A stretch of DNA of 64,000 nucleotides, taken from assembly GCF_022440805.1 (NCBI RefSeq), contig NZ_JAKNTK010000001.1:3720001-3784000 (forward strand), written 5' to 3'. The first letter of the stretch is position 1. The number at the start of each line of letters is the position of its first letter. A program made the translations under genes and the position numbers. Positions 8,372 through 15,963 of the stretch are shown piece by piece. The stretch is from Holdemania massiliensis (lineage in GTDB: Bacteria > Bacillota_I > Bacilli_A > Erysipelotrichales > Erysipelotrichaceae). Under the pieces are notes generated by a model. That model was not told the DNA's origin. It made no database searches and saw only the letters and a program-made list of their open reading frames with translations.

Positions 8372-8854
8372 CTACATTCCTAATTCATTGTCATCCAAAT
8401 CTATTTGATCATTTTCGTCTTTATTCAGTTCATCTGGATGACAATTAATAAATCCATTTGTCTTAAGAAAACTATTTTTAGCATCTATAACAAACACATT
8501 TACTTCTTCTAAGGCTCGTTCAATTTTTCTTCTTTCAGTTTGATAATTTAGAACATACCTTGTTTTTGATTCCCACAAAGAAAACATTTCACTGTGTTCA
8601 TCAATATACTCTGTAATTGGACACGGTACATTATCTTTATGGATTATTCTAATTAACTGATCAATATCGTGTGTTTTAGGATAATTGATACCATTCTCCT
8701 CAAGATAATACTTTAATGTCATTTCTACAGCTTGCTGTAAATGATAAGCAACATAATTTAGATAAACATCATCTTCCTCTGCTAATGTATAAATTTTTTT
8801 CGCAACTTTTAAATTTTGTTGAGCTTTGTCAAATAACGTTTCATTGGCGCTCAT
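8372..8854 (-). CDS. HEPN-domain protein of an MNT-HEPN pair
   Basis: 160 residues from ATG 8854 (AAAGGAGTG upstream); the longer TTG start is less likely. The helical pattern YHLQQAVEMTLKYYL then THDIDQLI is that of PF05168-type HEPN proteins. These are usually the toxin (RNase) of type VII MNT-HEPN modules. The canonical RX4-6H RNase motif is not visible; the equivalent stretch reads TRYVLNYQ, so nuclease activity is uncertain. The gene overlaps the upstream nucleotidyltransferase by 14 bases. The C-terminus DLDDNELGM is a variant of the shared cargo tail, which the partner lacks. Confidence 0.75.
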   Translation of the reverse strand: MSANETLFDKAQQNLKVAKKIYTLAEEDDVYLNYVAYHLQQAVEMTLKYYLEENGINYPKTHDIDQLIRIIHKDNVPCPITEYIDEHSEMFSLWESKTRYVLNYQTERRKIERALEEVNVFVIDAKNSFLKTNGFINCHPDELNKDENDQIDLDDNELGM

Positions 8855-9158
8855 AAACAATCACTCCTTTCTGTTCTATTTCTTTAAGCAATTTTGTGTC
8901 AACGCTGAAATTCGTCCAGAGATCATATACAAAATCATAATAATTCTTGATTACTTTTTTTTCTTGATCAAGGACAACGTATAAATCTAAATCACTATCA
9001 TTATGACACTGTACCGTAACACTCGAACCAAAAACAATAACTTTAATGATATTATTGTCTTGTTTAAAATCTTCTAACATTCTCGCTACTTTTTTTTGCT
9101 GTAAAGGATGTATTCTTTCACAATTTTTAAAAGGCTTTTCAACAAATACTTTCCACAT
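8841..9158 (-). CDS. Minimal nucleotidyltransferase (MNT), antitoxin partner
   Basis: 105 residues. The core KVIVFGSSVTVQ followed by NDSDLDLYVV is the GS...DxD active site of the MNT fold. In type VII modules the MNT enzyme modifies (adenylylates) the HEPN partner and neutralises it. Gene order MNT then HEPN and the short overlap match that organisation. It sits between the Fic gene and virB4, away from other T4SS genes, so it is an inserted stabilisation or defence module. No acidic C-terminal tail is present (ends IVYERQ). Confidence 0.8.
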   Translation of the reverse strand: MWKVFVEKPFKNCERIHPLQQKKVARMLEDFKQDNNIIKVIVFGSSVTVQCHNDSDLDLYVVLDQEKKVIKNYYDFVYDLWTNFSVDTKLLKEIEQKGVIVYERQ

Positions 9159-9206
9159 TGTTCTTCATCATCCTTTCTGTCAATCCTTGCTAATTACACT
9201 TTTGGT

Positions 9207-9983
9207 TTAAATCTCTAAATCAGGCATATGTCGATGCTCATCTGTCTTTTCAAGTGTTTTTTGCCACGTTTTGATTAATGAAATCTCTATAAAATCCCTC
9301 ATGATACTAATGTCTTCTTGCTCATCATACGCTTTTAAAGCATCATAATAAGATTTCTTATCTTCTTCATAAATGATTGTTGGAGGCAAATCATTAATCA
9401 TTAAGTAATAATTTAATAGTGTCCTTCCTGTACGTCCATTGCCATCAGAAAAAGGATGAATATATTCAAAATTACAGTGTAAATAGGCAGCCACAGTCAA
9501 ATAATTATTACCTGAATATAAATTCACTTCTTCAATCAGATGTTTTAAATCTGATATAACATCTTCTGGGGAAGATCCTACTTCGTTAATACCCACTACG
9601 TAATCATGCTTTTTAAATTCCCCCGCTCGCTCCCCATTGATAATATATCGACGTTCATCAATTGTACCTTGGCATAATAGTTTATTTACTTTTTTTATGA
9701 ATTCGATAGAAATTGGCTCTTTTTTTATTATTTTTTTCAATAAATAATTCGAGCAATTTTTTTGATTTTGAATTTCATACAAGGTTCGCAGATCACCAGT
9801 ATAATTGATGACTTTACCTTTACCAAAAATTTCACGTGTGTCGTTGAAGGTAATTTTCTCGTTTTCAATTTTACCTGAATTATAAGCAAAAAGCACATTG
9901 TAATTTTGAAGTGCGAGTTCCAGCTGCTCATACGAATTAATATTCAGGTTCTGCCAATACTGAATTACTTCATTGATTTCCAT
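9207..9983 (-). CDS. Fic-family AMP transferase-like protein
   Basis: 258 residues from ATG 9983 (AGAAAGGATG upstream). The Fic motif HPFSDGNGRTGR is complete, with catalytic histidine. An N-terminal NSGKIENEKI fits the (S/T)xxxE(G/N) inhibitory helix of class II Fic proteins, so the enzyme carries its own off-switch. Fic proteins transfer AMP or other groups to target hydroxyls and serve as toxins, effectors or housekeeping enzymes. The gene stands alone between T4SS genes and the MNT-HEPN pair. The end, HRHMPDLEI, has the shared cargo tail, making it a candidate effector delivered during mating. The target cannot be told from sequence. Confidence 0.85.
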   Translation of the reverse strand: MEINEVIQYWQNLNINSYEQLELALQNYNVLFAYNSGKIENEKITFNDTREIFGKGKVINYTGDLRTLYEIQNQKNCSNYLLKKIIKKEPISIEFIKKVNKLLCQGTIDERRYIINGERAGEFKKHDYVVGINEVGSSPEDVISDLKHLIEEVNLYSGNNYLTVAAYLHCNFEYIHPFSDGNGRTGRTLLNYYLMINDLPPTIIYEEDKKSYYDALKAYDEQEDISIMRDFIEISLIKTWQKTLEKTDEHRHMPDLEI

Positions 9984-10034
9984 ATTTACATCCTTTCTCA
10001 CTATTTGACTGTCACTATTATATCACAAGCGATT

Positions 10035-10751
10035 TTAAGCAACACTCATATCCACATCCATGAGCCTATATTCTTGACTTTCTTCATCATAATTATAGCG
10101 TTGCTGCAAACATTTGAAATCACCTTGTCCAAAATAATAATCATTGATTAATGGATTTTCAAAAAGATATGCCAAGTAATTTTGAAAATCTCTTTTGGTT
10201 AATTTTTTCGGTTTAAAGCCGGCTATATTAAATTCAGAATACAAATCCATATACTGATTATCTAAGGATTTTGGATCTGATGAACGTACCATAATAAAGA
10301 ACTCCAATTCTCGATATGATGCCATAAACTGGTAAGCTTTGTCAAAATCATCTGTTATCATTTTTTTGACTGCTTCATCTGTTTCCTCCCGCTGAGTCCG
10401 TAACAATTCAGCCAGATGATCATCTAAATTAACCGGCGTGTAAACAAACCCATACCAGAGTTGACCCCGAATTTTATTGTGTGCTATTCGCAGCCGTTCA
10501 ATCAATCTGGACTGCTGAATCGGTTCATCAAGGAAAATATTATGCGGTGAAATTTTAATACCCTTGATATTCATCGTCTTGCTGCCTCTTTTAATTTGTA
10601 TTTGATCATCAAGCACCGCATCAATATCACACCAGTCCAACGTGGTTGCCACTTTCTTTTTAAGTGTCTTCGCAGTTTTTTGCTTCTGTTTTAATTTTGC
10701 AGCCTGCTTTTTTTCAAGCTTAGTCATCGGTGGCTGCTTTTTCTTCTTCAT
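10035..10751 (-). CDS. T4SS-associated cytoplasmic protein, unassigned
   Basis: 238 residues from ATG 10751 with GGAAGGAGTC upstream, overlapping the PrgI-like gene by 32 bases. A very lysine-rich start (KKKKQPPMTKLEKKQAAK) precedes a mixed domain with GQLWYGFVYTPVNL and IMVRSSDPKSL. No Walker motif or membrane segment. Tight coupling to the PrgI-like gene marks it as part of the conjugation apparatus, possibly equivalent to a VirB4 N-terminal domain or a channel-associated scaffold. The family is not recognised with certainty. Confidence 0.6.
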   Translation of the reverse strand: MKKKKQPPMTKLEKKQAAKLKQKQKTAKTLKKKVATTLDWCDIDAVLDDQIQIKRGSKTMNIKGIKISPHNIFLDEPIQQSRLIERLRIAHNKIRGQLWYGFVYTPVNLDDHLAELLRTQREETDEAVKKMITDDFDKAYQFMASYRELEFFIMVRSSDPKSLDNQYMDLYSEFNIAGFKPKKLTKRDFQNYLAYLFENPLINDYYFGQGDFKCLQQRYNYDEESQEYRLMDVDMSVA

Positions 10752-11052
10752 ATTTGTAGACTCCTTCCCATATGAATTTTTTTTGTGATTTGAAATACAC
10801 AAAAAGCATCAACGTAAACTCCATTAAGTTGTGGTAAACCTGAAATGGTAGTACAAGCGTTAATGTAACTGTAGCTGGCACGCAAAGCACACCAATAATA
10901 AAAGGGTTTTTCCCGTCAAAACCCATTAAGTAAAATAAAATACTAATTACACTAACCGCAGTCCCAATTCCAAAAACAATTAAATCGATCGGTCTAAAAC
11001 GATTGAAAATAAGTCTGCCTCGCTTAAAATTCTTTGGCGTATAATACGTCAT
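10720..11052 (-). CDS. PrgI/VirB3-like inner-membrane T4SS protein
   Basis: 110 residues with two adjacent membrane segments (about residues 22-45 and 50-70). The opening PKNFKRGRLIFNRFRPID is typical of PrgI-family proteins of Gram-positive conjugation systems, the functional counterpart of VirB3, which docks VirB4 at the membrane. It starts with an ATGA overlap on the VirB6-like gene, showing translational coupling. Confidence 0.8.
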   Translation of the reverse strand: MTYYTPKNFKRGRLIFNRFRPIDLIVFGIGTAVSVISILFYLMGFDGKNPFIIGVLCVPATVTLTLVLPFQVYHNLMEFTLMLFVYFKSQKKFIWEGVYKYEEEKAATDD

Positions 11053-12488
11053 TCGTTATCTTCCCCTTCCCCACCGCGATGTCCATCACCTTTAAGTGAA
11101 TGATAGGCGTGTGACGCCTGAACAAAACGGCTATCTCTTGTCATCATTGTTCCGCGCGCTGTGCGTATTTGTACCGGTCTTGCTAAACGTTCTGCAGACT
11201 TTGCATAAAGCGATTTAGTACATCGTGTCATGCCGCGGTCGGCACCTGAATTACGCACACAGGTGCGATCAATACGATCTAAAACGGATCCTGCTCTTAC
11301 CATAGGATCAGCGCTTCGACGTATGCTCCCACCTCCTGATCCACTTGCAGCACTACCTGCAGCATAAGAGCCGGCTTCCTCGCTAACTGTGCTCCCTGAA
11401 TCTCCATCAGATCGCATTGTCCAGCCTTCGGATGATTGATTAAATCCTGCGTTAGATCGTCCCATCGTAGACAGCAGCGACTGACCACCTAAAACACGCC
11501 CTGTACCATAAATCCCAGCTGCAGCTGTTGTAGTGGCTGCAGCGCCAACTAAAGATGCTCCTGATGACATAACATGACCCATCATATTTAATGTTTGCAT
11601 TTGCTGTAAAGCTGTACCAACCCCGATATCAGAACCTAAAATTTGCGCAACACCTGATGGCGCATTCATCACGGCCATCAAAGCACCCAGCAAAAATATA
11701 ACATGCGCTAATCCCGATATTTGTATCGCGGGAATTAGCGTTAAAGCTAAGAGAACAAGCAACATTTGATAAAAATTTGTAAGTAGATCTCCAAGCACTA
11801 ATTTACACCATGTACTCCAAGTTCGATCATCCGGATCAACAATCCCACTTAAAGCATAAGGAGAAAGTAATACTTTGAACGCCAGTCCTACTAGTCGTTG
11901 AGCAATTTGCAGTCCAATAAAAATCATAATTACGCATCCAGTAGCAGAGCTTGCTAGAAGGAAAACAATTTGCCATGTATCATTAAAGTAATTGTATTTT
12001 TTTTCATCTTTTTTATAATCATTGATCTCAATTTGTTTCCAATCCGCAATATCTTTATCACCATCTTGTCGTGCTCCATTGACAATAATCTGTGATGCTT
12101 TAGCTCCGTCATTTCCCGTCATGATATCAATATTTTGAATTGCAATTGTACTAACATTAGATAATGCTCCCAATATATTGGGCAATAAACCAATGATGAT
12201 TGCTACAGCCGCAATACGGGCAATCATCTTAACTGGATCAAAGCGTTCTAAAATGTCATCATCAACTAACGTTCGCAAGAATCGCACGATCATACGTACA
12301 GTGATAAAAAAATAGAGCAGCATACATAATGCTCCCCACCATTGCCATATAAAATCAAATTGACTAATATCTATTGTTGCAATGTTTTGTATTGCTTCAA
12401 AAATCATGTCAAAAAAACTCAAAAATGCTGTCGTCAGAAACCAAAAAAAAGTTCTGACTAAATCCATAAAAACTTTCATGAAATCCAT
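11049..12488 (-). CDS. VirB6/TrbL-like polytopic membrane protein
   Basis: 479 residues from ATG 12488 (GGAGGAAACAAAC upstream). Roughly seven to eight membrane segments fill residues 5-320, followed by a Ser/Gly/Ala-rich, Arg-rich cytoplasmic or extracellular tail (AGSAASGSGGGSIRRS). This is the architecture of TrbL/VirB6 proteins, which form the inner-membrane part of the channel. An asparagine/lysine-rich loop is found between early segments. The reading is certain as a membrane protein; the VirB6 role rests on position before PrgI/VirB3 and VirB4. Confidence 0.8.
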   Translation of the reverse strand: MDFMKVFMDLVRTFFWFLTTAFLSFFDMIFEAIQNIATIDISQFDFIWQWWGALCMLLYFFITVRMIVRFLRTLVDDDILERFDPVKMIARIAAVAIIIGLLPNILGALSNVSTIAIQNIDIMTGNDGAKASQIIVNGARQDGDKDIADWKQIEINDYKKDEKKYNYFNDTWQIVFLLASSATGCVIMIFIGLQIAQRLVGLAFKVLLSPYALSGIVDPDDRTWSTWCKLVLGDLLTNFYQMLLVLLALTLIPAIQISGLAHVIFLLGALMAVMNAPSGVAQILGSDIGVGTALQQMQTLNMMGHVMSSGASLVGAAATTTAAAGIYGTGRVLGGQSLLSTMGRSNAGFNQSSEGWTMRSDGDSGSTVSEEAGSYAAGSAASGSGGGSIRRSADPMVRAGSVLDRIDRTCVRNSGADRGMTRCTKSLYAKSAERLARPVQIRTARGTMMTRDSRFVQASHAYHSLKGDGHRGGEGEDNE

Positions 12489-12510
12489 GTTTGTTTCCTC
12501 CATAAACAAT

Positions 12511-12540
12511 AAAACATGGCTAGTTCACGCCATGCTTTAT
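12511..12540 (-). terminator. Imperfect hairpin, CATGG family
   Basis: AAACATGGC and GCCATGCTTT flank a TAGTTCAC loop, with one unpaired base. It lies between the lipoprotein gene and the VirB6-like start and ends in TTTTATTG on the minus strand. A weaker relative of the hairpins at 1621, 3111 and 8303. Confidence 0.45.
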
Positions 12541-12562
12541 TTCTTTAATAATAAATATTTTA

Positions 12563-13374
12563 TTATTCTTCAAACTTAATTATTTCATCAATCATTGTTG
12601 ATTTGTAATCAGGATGATTAATTAAGTAATTCACTTTGTATTCTTTGTCGACTTGAACACCTTCAATTAATTCATAAACTACACTTCCATCCATATAGTA
12701 GAGAACATACATCACTTCAGCACCTTCTACCGTGGTGACTCTTGTCTTTAGATCCGTTCCTAATTTAACAATTTTATTTTCAGGTAATTCCACCGGAACT
12801 TGTTCTTTTTCTAAAGCGATAATAGTTATATTTAATCTTTCTGATCCCGAATCGGAGTATTCATCCAAAGCATACACTTCACAACCTATCGTTGATCCTT
12901 CCCTAACGCTGCCATCACACTCAAATCGTAAAGGAGATCCATTCGATAGCATTTTGTAGTTATCGCTATATTCAAAATAAGATTTGATTTCTTCCCACTT
13001 CTCATTTTCATGTAGAGGCGCTTTCAGTGTTATTCTGTTATTTTTCCCTAAAAACTTAATTGTTGGCGGTGTTGTATCTTGGAATTGAATTGTTTCTTCC
13101 TCTGTGATCGTTTTAGATCCTTTAGTAAGTGTGTAAATAATTTTATAATCTGTATACAATTCGATTTCATCTGGCGTATATTGTTTTTCATTCCCCTCCA
13201 AATCTTGAATTACGGCTGTAACTTCAACTCCCTCTGTCTCTGTAGTGACTCTGTTTACAAGATCATCCCCATATTCAACAAGCTTATCTTCTGGCAATAC
13301 AGCTTCTAGCTTTTTATTTGAACATCCACTTATTAATAATAGCATTAGAATCAAAATCCCTGTTTTTTTCATCT
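12563..13374 (-). CDS. Secreted lipoprotein with two related extracellular repeats
   Basis: 270 residues from ATG 13374 (AAAAAGGAGACATAAG upstream). The signal peptide has a lipobox LLISGC, so cysteine about 19 would be lipidated and the protein anchored outside the membrane. Two related segments, LPEDKLVEYGDDLVNRVTT and LPENKIVKLGTDLKTRVTT, start repeated beta-rich modules of about 80 residues, resembling bacterial Ig-like domains. Lying between the pilin-like and VirB6-like genes, it may be a T4SS surface component or mating-pair stabiliser. No family name is certain. Confidence 0.7.
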
Positions 13375-13559
13375 TATGTCTCCTTTTTTGTTTTAATATA
13401 ACAAATAATATAACCACTTACAAACAGGTAATTATTTAATTTTTATTGATTATCTTAAACATCACTAAATCATTCTACATTATAATCTATGTAATAATTA
13501 GCAAAGGAATATAGTTTTCTCACCATATTCCTTCGCTAACAAAATTATTCAATAAGAAT

Positions 13560-13829
13560 TCACGCAATACCGAAGAGCTTAGCGATAACAGGGATACATT
13601 CAATTATCACTGCGTACATTACTGTTTTCTTTAATGTTCTTGGCAGTGGTTTCTGTTCTTTTTTATCTTCGTCGGCGATAAACCAAGAGATACCTTGCGC
13701 AACACCAATGAGCACTGCGGCAATTGGGACACCCCAAAGCATAAAAGTTAACAATGGAGTTGTATACTGTTGAACTAAAGACATTGCACCACTTGCATCA
13801 AAACCAAGCATATAAACTAAATTTTTCAT
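13560..13829 (-). CDS. VirB2/TrbC-like small membrane pilin protein
   Basis: 89 residues from ATG 13829 (GGAGAAAATAAA upstream). Two hydrophobic segments (TPLLTFMLWGVPIAAVLIGV and VMYAVIIECIPVIAKLF) flank a charged loop DEDKKEQK. Size and topology match VirB2/TrbC-like and related small membrane proteins at the head of Gram-positive T4SS operons. Pilus subunit function is inferred from position; primary sequence conservation in this group is low. Confidence 0.6.
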   Translation of the reverse strand: MKNLVYMLGFDASGAMSLVQQYTTPLLTFMLWGVPIAAVLIGVAQGISWFIADEDKKEQKPLPRTLKKTVMYAVIIECIPVIAKLFGIA

Positions 13830-13857
13830 TTTATTTTCTCCTTTATTATTCTTTTGT

Positions 13858-14130
13858 TTAAAAATCTTTTGAAAAAACGCTGGCGATTTCATCCAGCGTT
13901 AAAATTATTTTTTTCCCTTTATCATCAAAACATTTGAATTTCTGGTACTTATCACCATATAAGTACCAAGCGTTGGCTTGATCTCGATCAATCTTCGCTT
14001 TCACTACTGGAATCTTAAATTTGTATCCTTCATAGCAACTGTCAAAGGGAAACTTCAATATAAACCACTTTTCATCAACATCATCAATATCTGTGGTTTC
14101 CCAAAAAAACAGGATTTTTTGACTACTCAT
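13858..14130 (-). CDS. Hypothetical protein, paralogue of the 112-residue gene at 15.6 kb
   Basis: 90 residues; ATG 14130 follows AAAGGAGTTTTT. Not recognised. The stretch WFILKFPFDSCYEGYKFKIP aligns with FISVILPYNSKYQGFSFILP in the product at 15622-15960, so the two are diverged copies of one small protein flanking the ArdC gene. The family seems beta-rich and soluble. The role is unknown; position next to ArdC suggests accessory or single-strand DNA-related functions, which is only a guess. Confidence 0.55.
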   Translation of the reverse strand: MSSQKILFFWETTDIDDVDEKWFILKFPFDSCYEGYKFKIPVVKAKIDRDQANAWYLYGDKYQKFKCFDDKGKKIILTLDEIASVFSKDF

Positions 14131-14169
14131 AAAAACTCCTTTCGCCTTATCTTAAACTAAAAATTGATT

Positions 14170-14184
14170 GGGGCAATTTGCCCC
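14170..14184. promoter_or_regulatory. Palindrome copy 3 (GGGGCAATTTGCCCC)
   Basis: Third copy, two bases after the ArdC stop codon and extended by TT/AA (14168-14186). A run of five T residues lies a few bases beyond on the minus strand, so weak termination cannot be excluded at this copy. Confidence 0.6.
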
Positions 14185-14186
14185 AA

Positions 14187-15131
14187 CTACAGTTCTAAAT
14201 CGTCCTCATCATATTGAACAGCTGAAATTTCATAACTCTTTGAGATCATATAATCAGCAATGGTATCAGACTCTTTAATGACCTCGAACAAAATACTGTT
14301 ATCTGATTTGATTGCGTTAATCCAATTTTGCAGATATGCAATATGATTGTCCGTGACCTCTGTTGTAATTGGACAACCAAGCTCTTGAGATACAAAAAAA
14401 GAACTGATCTCTGCTCTCAATTCTTCTTTTGCATATTCTGGACTCCCAAAGAAGCCAGACATATCACGATTTAAACGAGTTGGATGTCCAGTCGCATGAG
14501 CTAATTCATGCAGCATTGTTGCATCATACATCGCTTGATCCCAAAAACAACTTGATTCAGGCAAGTGGATATCATCCGTCGCTGATCGGTAAAAAGCGCG
14601 GGATCCTCCATCAGAGTAGATCCCTACCCCCATATTGTCAGCAATATAAGATATGGACTTTTGCATTTTAATATCGTTATTTCTAGCAGGTGCCTTAAAC
14701 GGCTCAAGCCCATCTATGCAACTACCATTGAAAACAACAGATGATCGAAATACAAATTGGATATTTTCTCGGTAATTTGCTTGTTGTTCTAATGTTAACG
14801 TATTCCACCAGTCAAAATCCAGATCTCTTTTTTTAACTTTGTCATAGACTCGATAATATCCTATTTCTGCCCCTTTTGATCCAGCTTGCAGATGATATCC
14901 TTTGTCTTTAAGCTGTTTAAAGGTCATCCAACGTGGGTCTTGATAGCCCTTTTCCCATGCTAAAACAGATAGATACAGATTATTAGAACCTCTGTACTTT
15001 TTCTTAGAGATTTCATTGTAGGGAGCAACGACAGCTGTAATCCATGGTTTTTTCCATTCTATTGCGTCTTCCATTCGGGCAACAATAACATCAGCAATCT
15101 TTTGGCGATGTTGCATCAAATTCTGAGACAT
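14187..15131 (-). CDS. ardC: ArdC-family antirestriction protein
   Basis: 314 residues from ATG 15131 (GGAGGAATTTATTG upstream). The N-terminal half (KPWITAVVAPYNEISKKKYRG, DPRWMTFKQLKDKGYHL) is the ArdC/DUF1738 single-strand DNA-binding domain, and the C-terminal half carries the zincin motif TMLHELAHATGH. ArdC proteins protect incoming plasmid DNA from restriction, and the related TraC1 primase domain is known to be moved into recipients with DNA. The C-terminus YDEDDLEL has the cargo tail common to other proteins here, which fits delivery to the recipient. The upstream small ORF runs into its start. Confidence 0.9.
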   Translation of the reverse strand: MSQNLMQHRQKIADVIVARMEDAIEWKKPWITAVVAPYNEISKKKYRGSNNLYLSVLAWEKGYQDPRWMTFKQLKDKGYHLQAGSKGAEIGYYRVYDKVKKRDLDFDWWNTLTLEQQANYRENIQFVFRSSVVFNGSCIDGLEPFKAPARNNDIKMQKSISYIADNMGVGIYSDGGSRAFYRSATDDIHLPESSCFWDQAMYDATMLHELAHATGHPTRLNRDMSGFFGSPEYAKEELRAEISSFFVSQELGCPITTEVTDNHIAYLQNWINAIKSDNSILFEVIKESDTIADYMISKSYEISAVQYDEDDLEL

Positions 15132-15222
15132 CAATAAATTCCTCCTCTAAGATATCTTCTCCTGGTTCTTCATCGTTAATTTCTAGACCTAGTTCATCAA
15201 TAATTTGTTCTAACGTCTTCAT
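15091..15222 (-). CDS. Small acidic 43-residue coupled ORF upstream of ardC
   Basis: ATG 15222 overlaps the stop of the 132-residue gene in an ATGA arrangement, and the ORF ends 40 bases inside ardC in another frame. The product starts MKTLEQIIDELGLEINDEEP and is very acidic. Its end includes the ribosome site and start of ardC, so its translation could control ardC. No family is known. ATGA coupling supports that it is translated. Confidence 0.5.
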   Translation of the reverse strand: MKTLEQIIDELGLEINDEEPGEDILEEEFIDVSEFDATSPKDC

Positions 15223-15617
15223 TTACTATACCTTTCTATTTCATTCTTTAAGTCTAAAACATAAGGACGATTGATACTATGCTGCAAAATTTTGGGATAA
15301 TTTAAGCTAATCAGATCCTGTCCTATTCTAACTTTTACAACATTATCGGAAAAAGATAGTTCATCGATTTTTAAATCTTGAGCAGCAGAAATTGCGCGCC
15401 GTAGATCAGATAAATCAATGCATCCGCAGCATCGATCCATATATAAAATCGTTTCATTGTCATTCCAGATTTGACGATTTTTGAAATGGATTTTAGCGTT
15501 TAAAATGCCTGACAGCTTTTCGCTTCCTTCAAGTTCCCAATTTGGATCACCTCTAATTGCATTTTCTAAAAAGAAAAACACGCTGCCAACACTTTGTTGT
15601 TTTGCACAAATTGTCAT
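15219..15617 (-). CDS. Hypothetical 132-residue protein
   Basis: Not recognised. ATG 15617 follows AAGGAGTGATTGA. The product appears soluble, with a cysteine cluster MDRCCGCIDLSDLRRAI in the middle that might bind metal. No membrane segment, signal or nucleotide motif is seen. It lies in a tight run of small genes (15960 to 14187) that ends with ardC, all likely one transcript. Confidence 0.55.
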   Translation of the reverse strand: MTICAKQQSVGSVFFFLENAIRGDPNWELEGSEKLSGILNAKIHFKNRQIWNDNETILYMDRCCGCIDLSDLRRAISAAQDLKIDELSFSDNVVKVRIGQDLISLNYPKILQHSINRPYVLDLKNEIERYSK

Positions 15618-15621
15618 TCAA

Positions 15622-15960
15622 TCACTCCTTACTTTCTTTTGGTTTTTTACAACAGCATTTTTTCCAGCTATCTAATTCCTTTTTTAACCGAGACGCTTTC
15701 AACCAAATACTTTCTTTTTTCCATTCGCCTCCTTCATTATGAGCCTTTGATATTTTGATATTTTTATCGTCCTCGAGTTCCGCATAATAAAGGCTATCTT
15801 TATTCTCATCTTTAAAAACAACTTCGACAGGTAAGATAAAACTAAAACCTTGATATTTAGAATTATAAGGTAAGATGACAGAGATAAACTCAGCTCCATC
15901 TTTAGATGTGAATACACGCATTTGTTTTTGTGTAAATGATATTGTAATTTTCTTTTCCAT
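15622..15960 (-). CDS. Hypothetical 112-residue protein, paralogue of the 13.9-kb gene
   Basis: The N-terminal 70 residues resemble the 90-residue product at 13858-14130 (shared pattern LPYNSKYQGFSFILP). The C-terminus is lysine/cysteine rich (WKKCCCKKPKE). Not recognised otherwise. It follows the 886-residue surface protein by only four bases, so it lies in the same transcript. Confidence 0.5.
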   Translation of the reverse strand: MEKKITISFTQKQMRVFTSKDGAEFISVILPYNSKYQGFSFILPVEVVFKDENKDSLYYAELEDDKNIKISKAHNEGGEWKKESIWLKASRLKKELDSWKKCCCKKPKESKE

Positions 15961-15963
15961 ATA

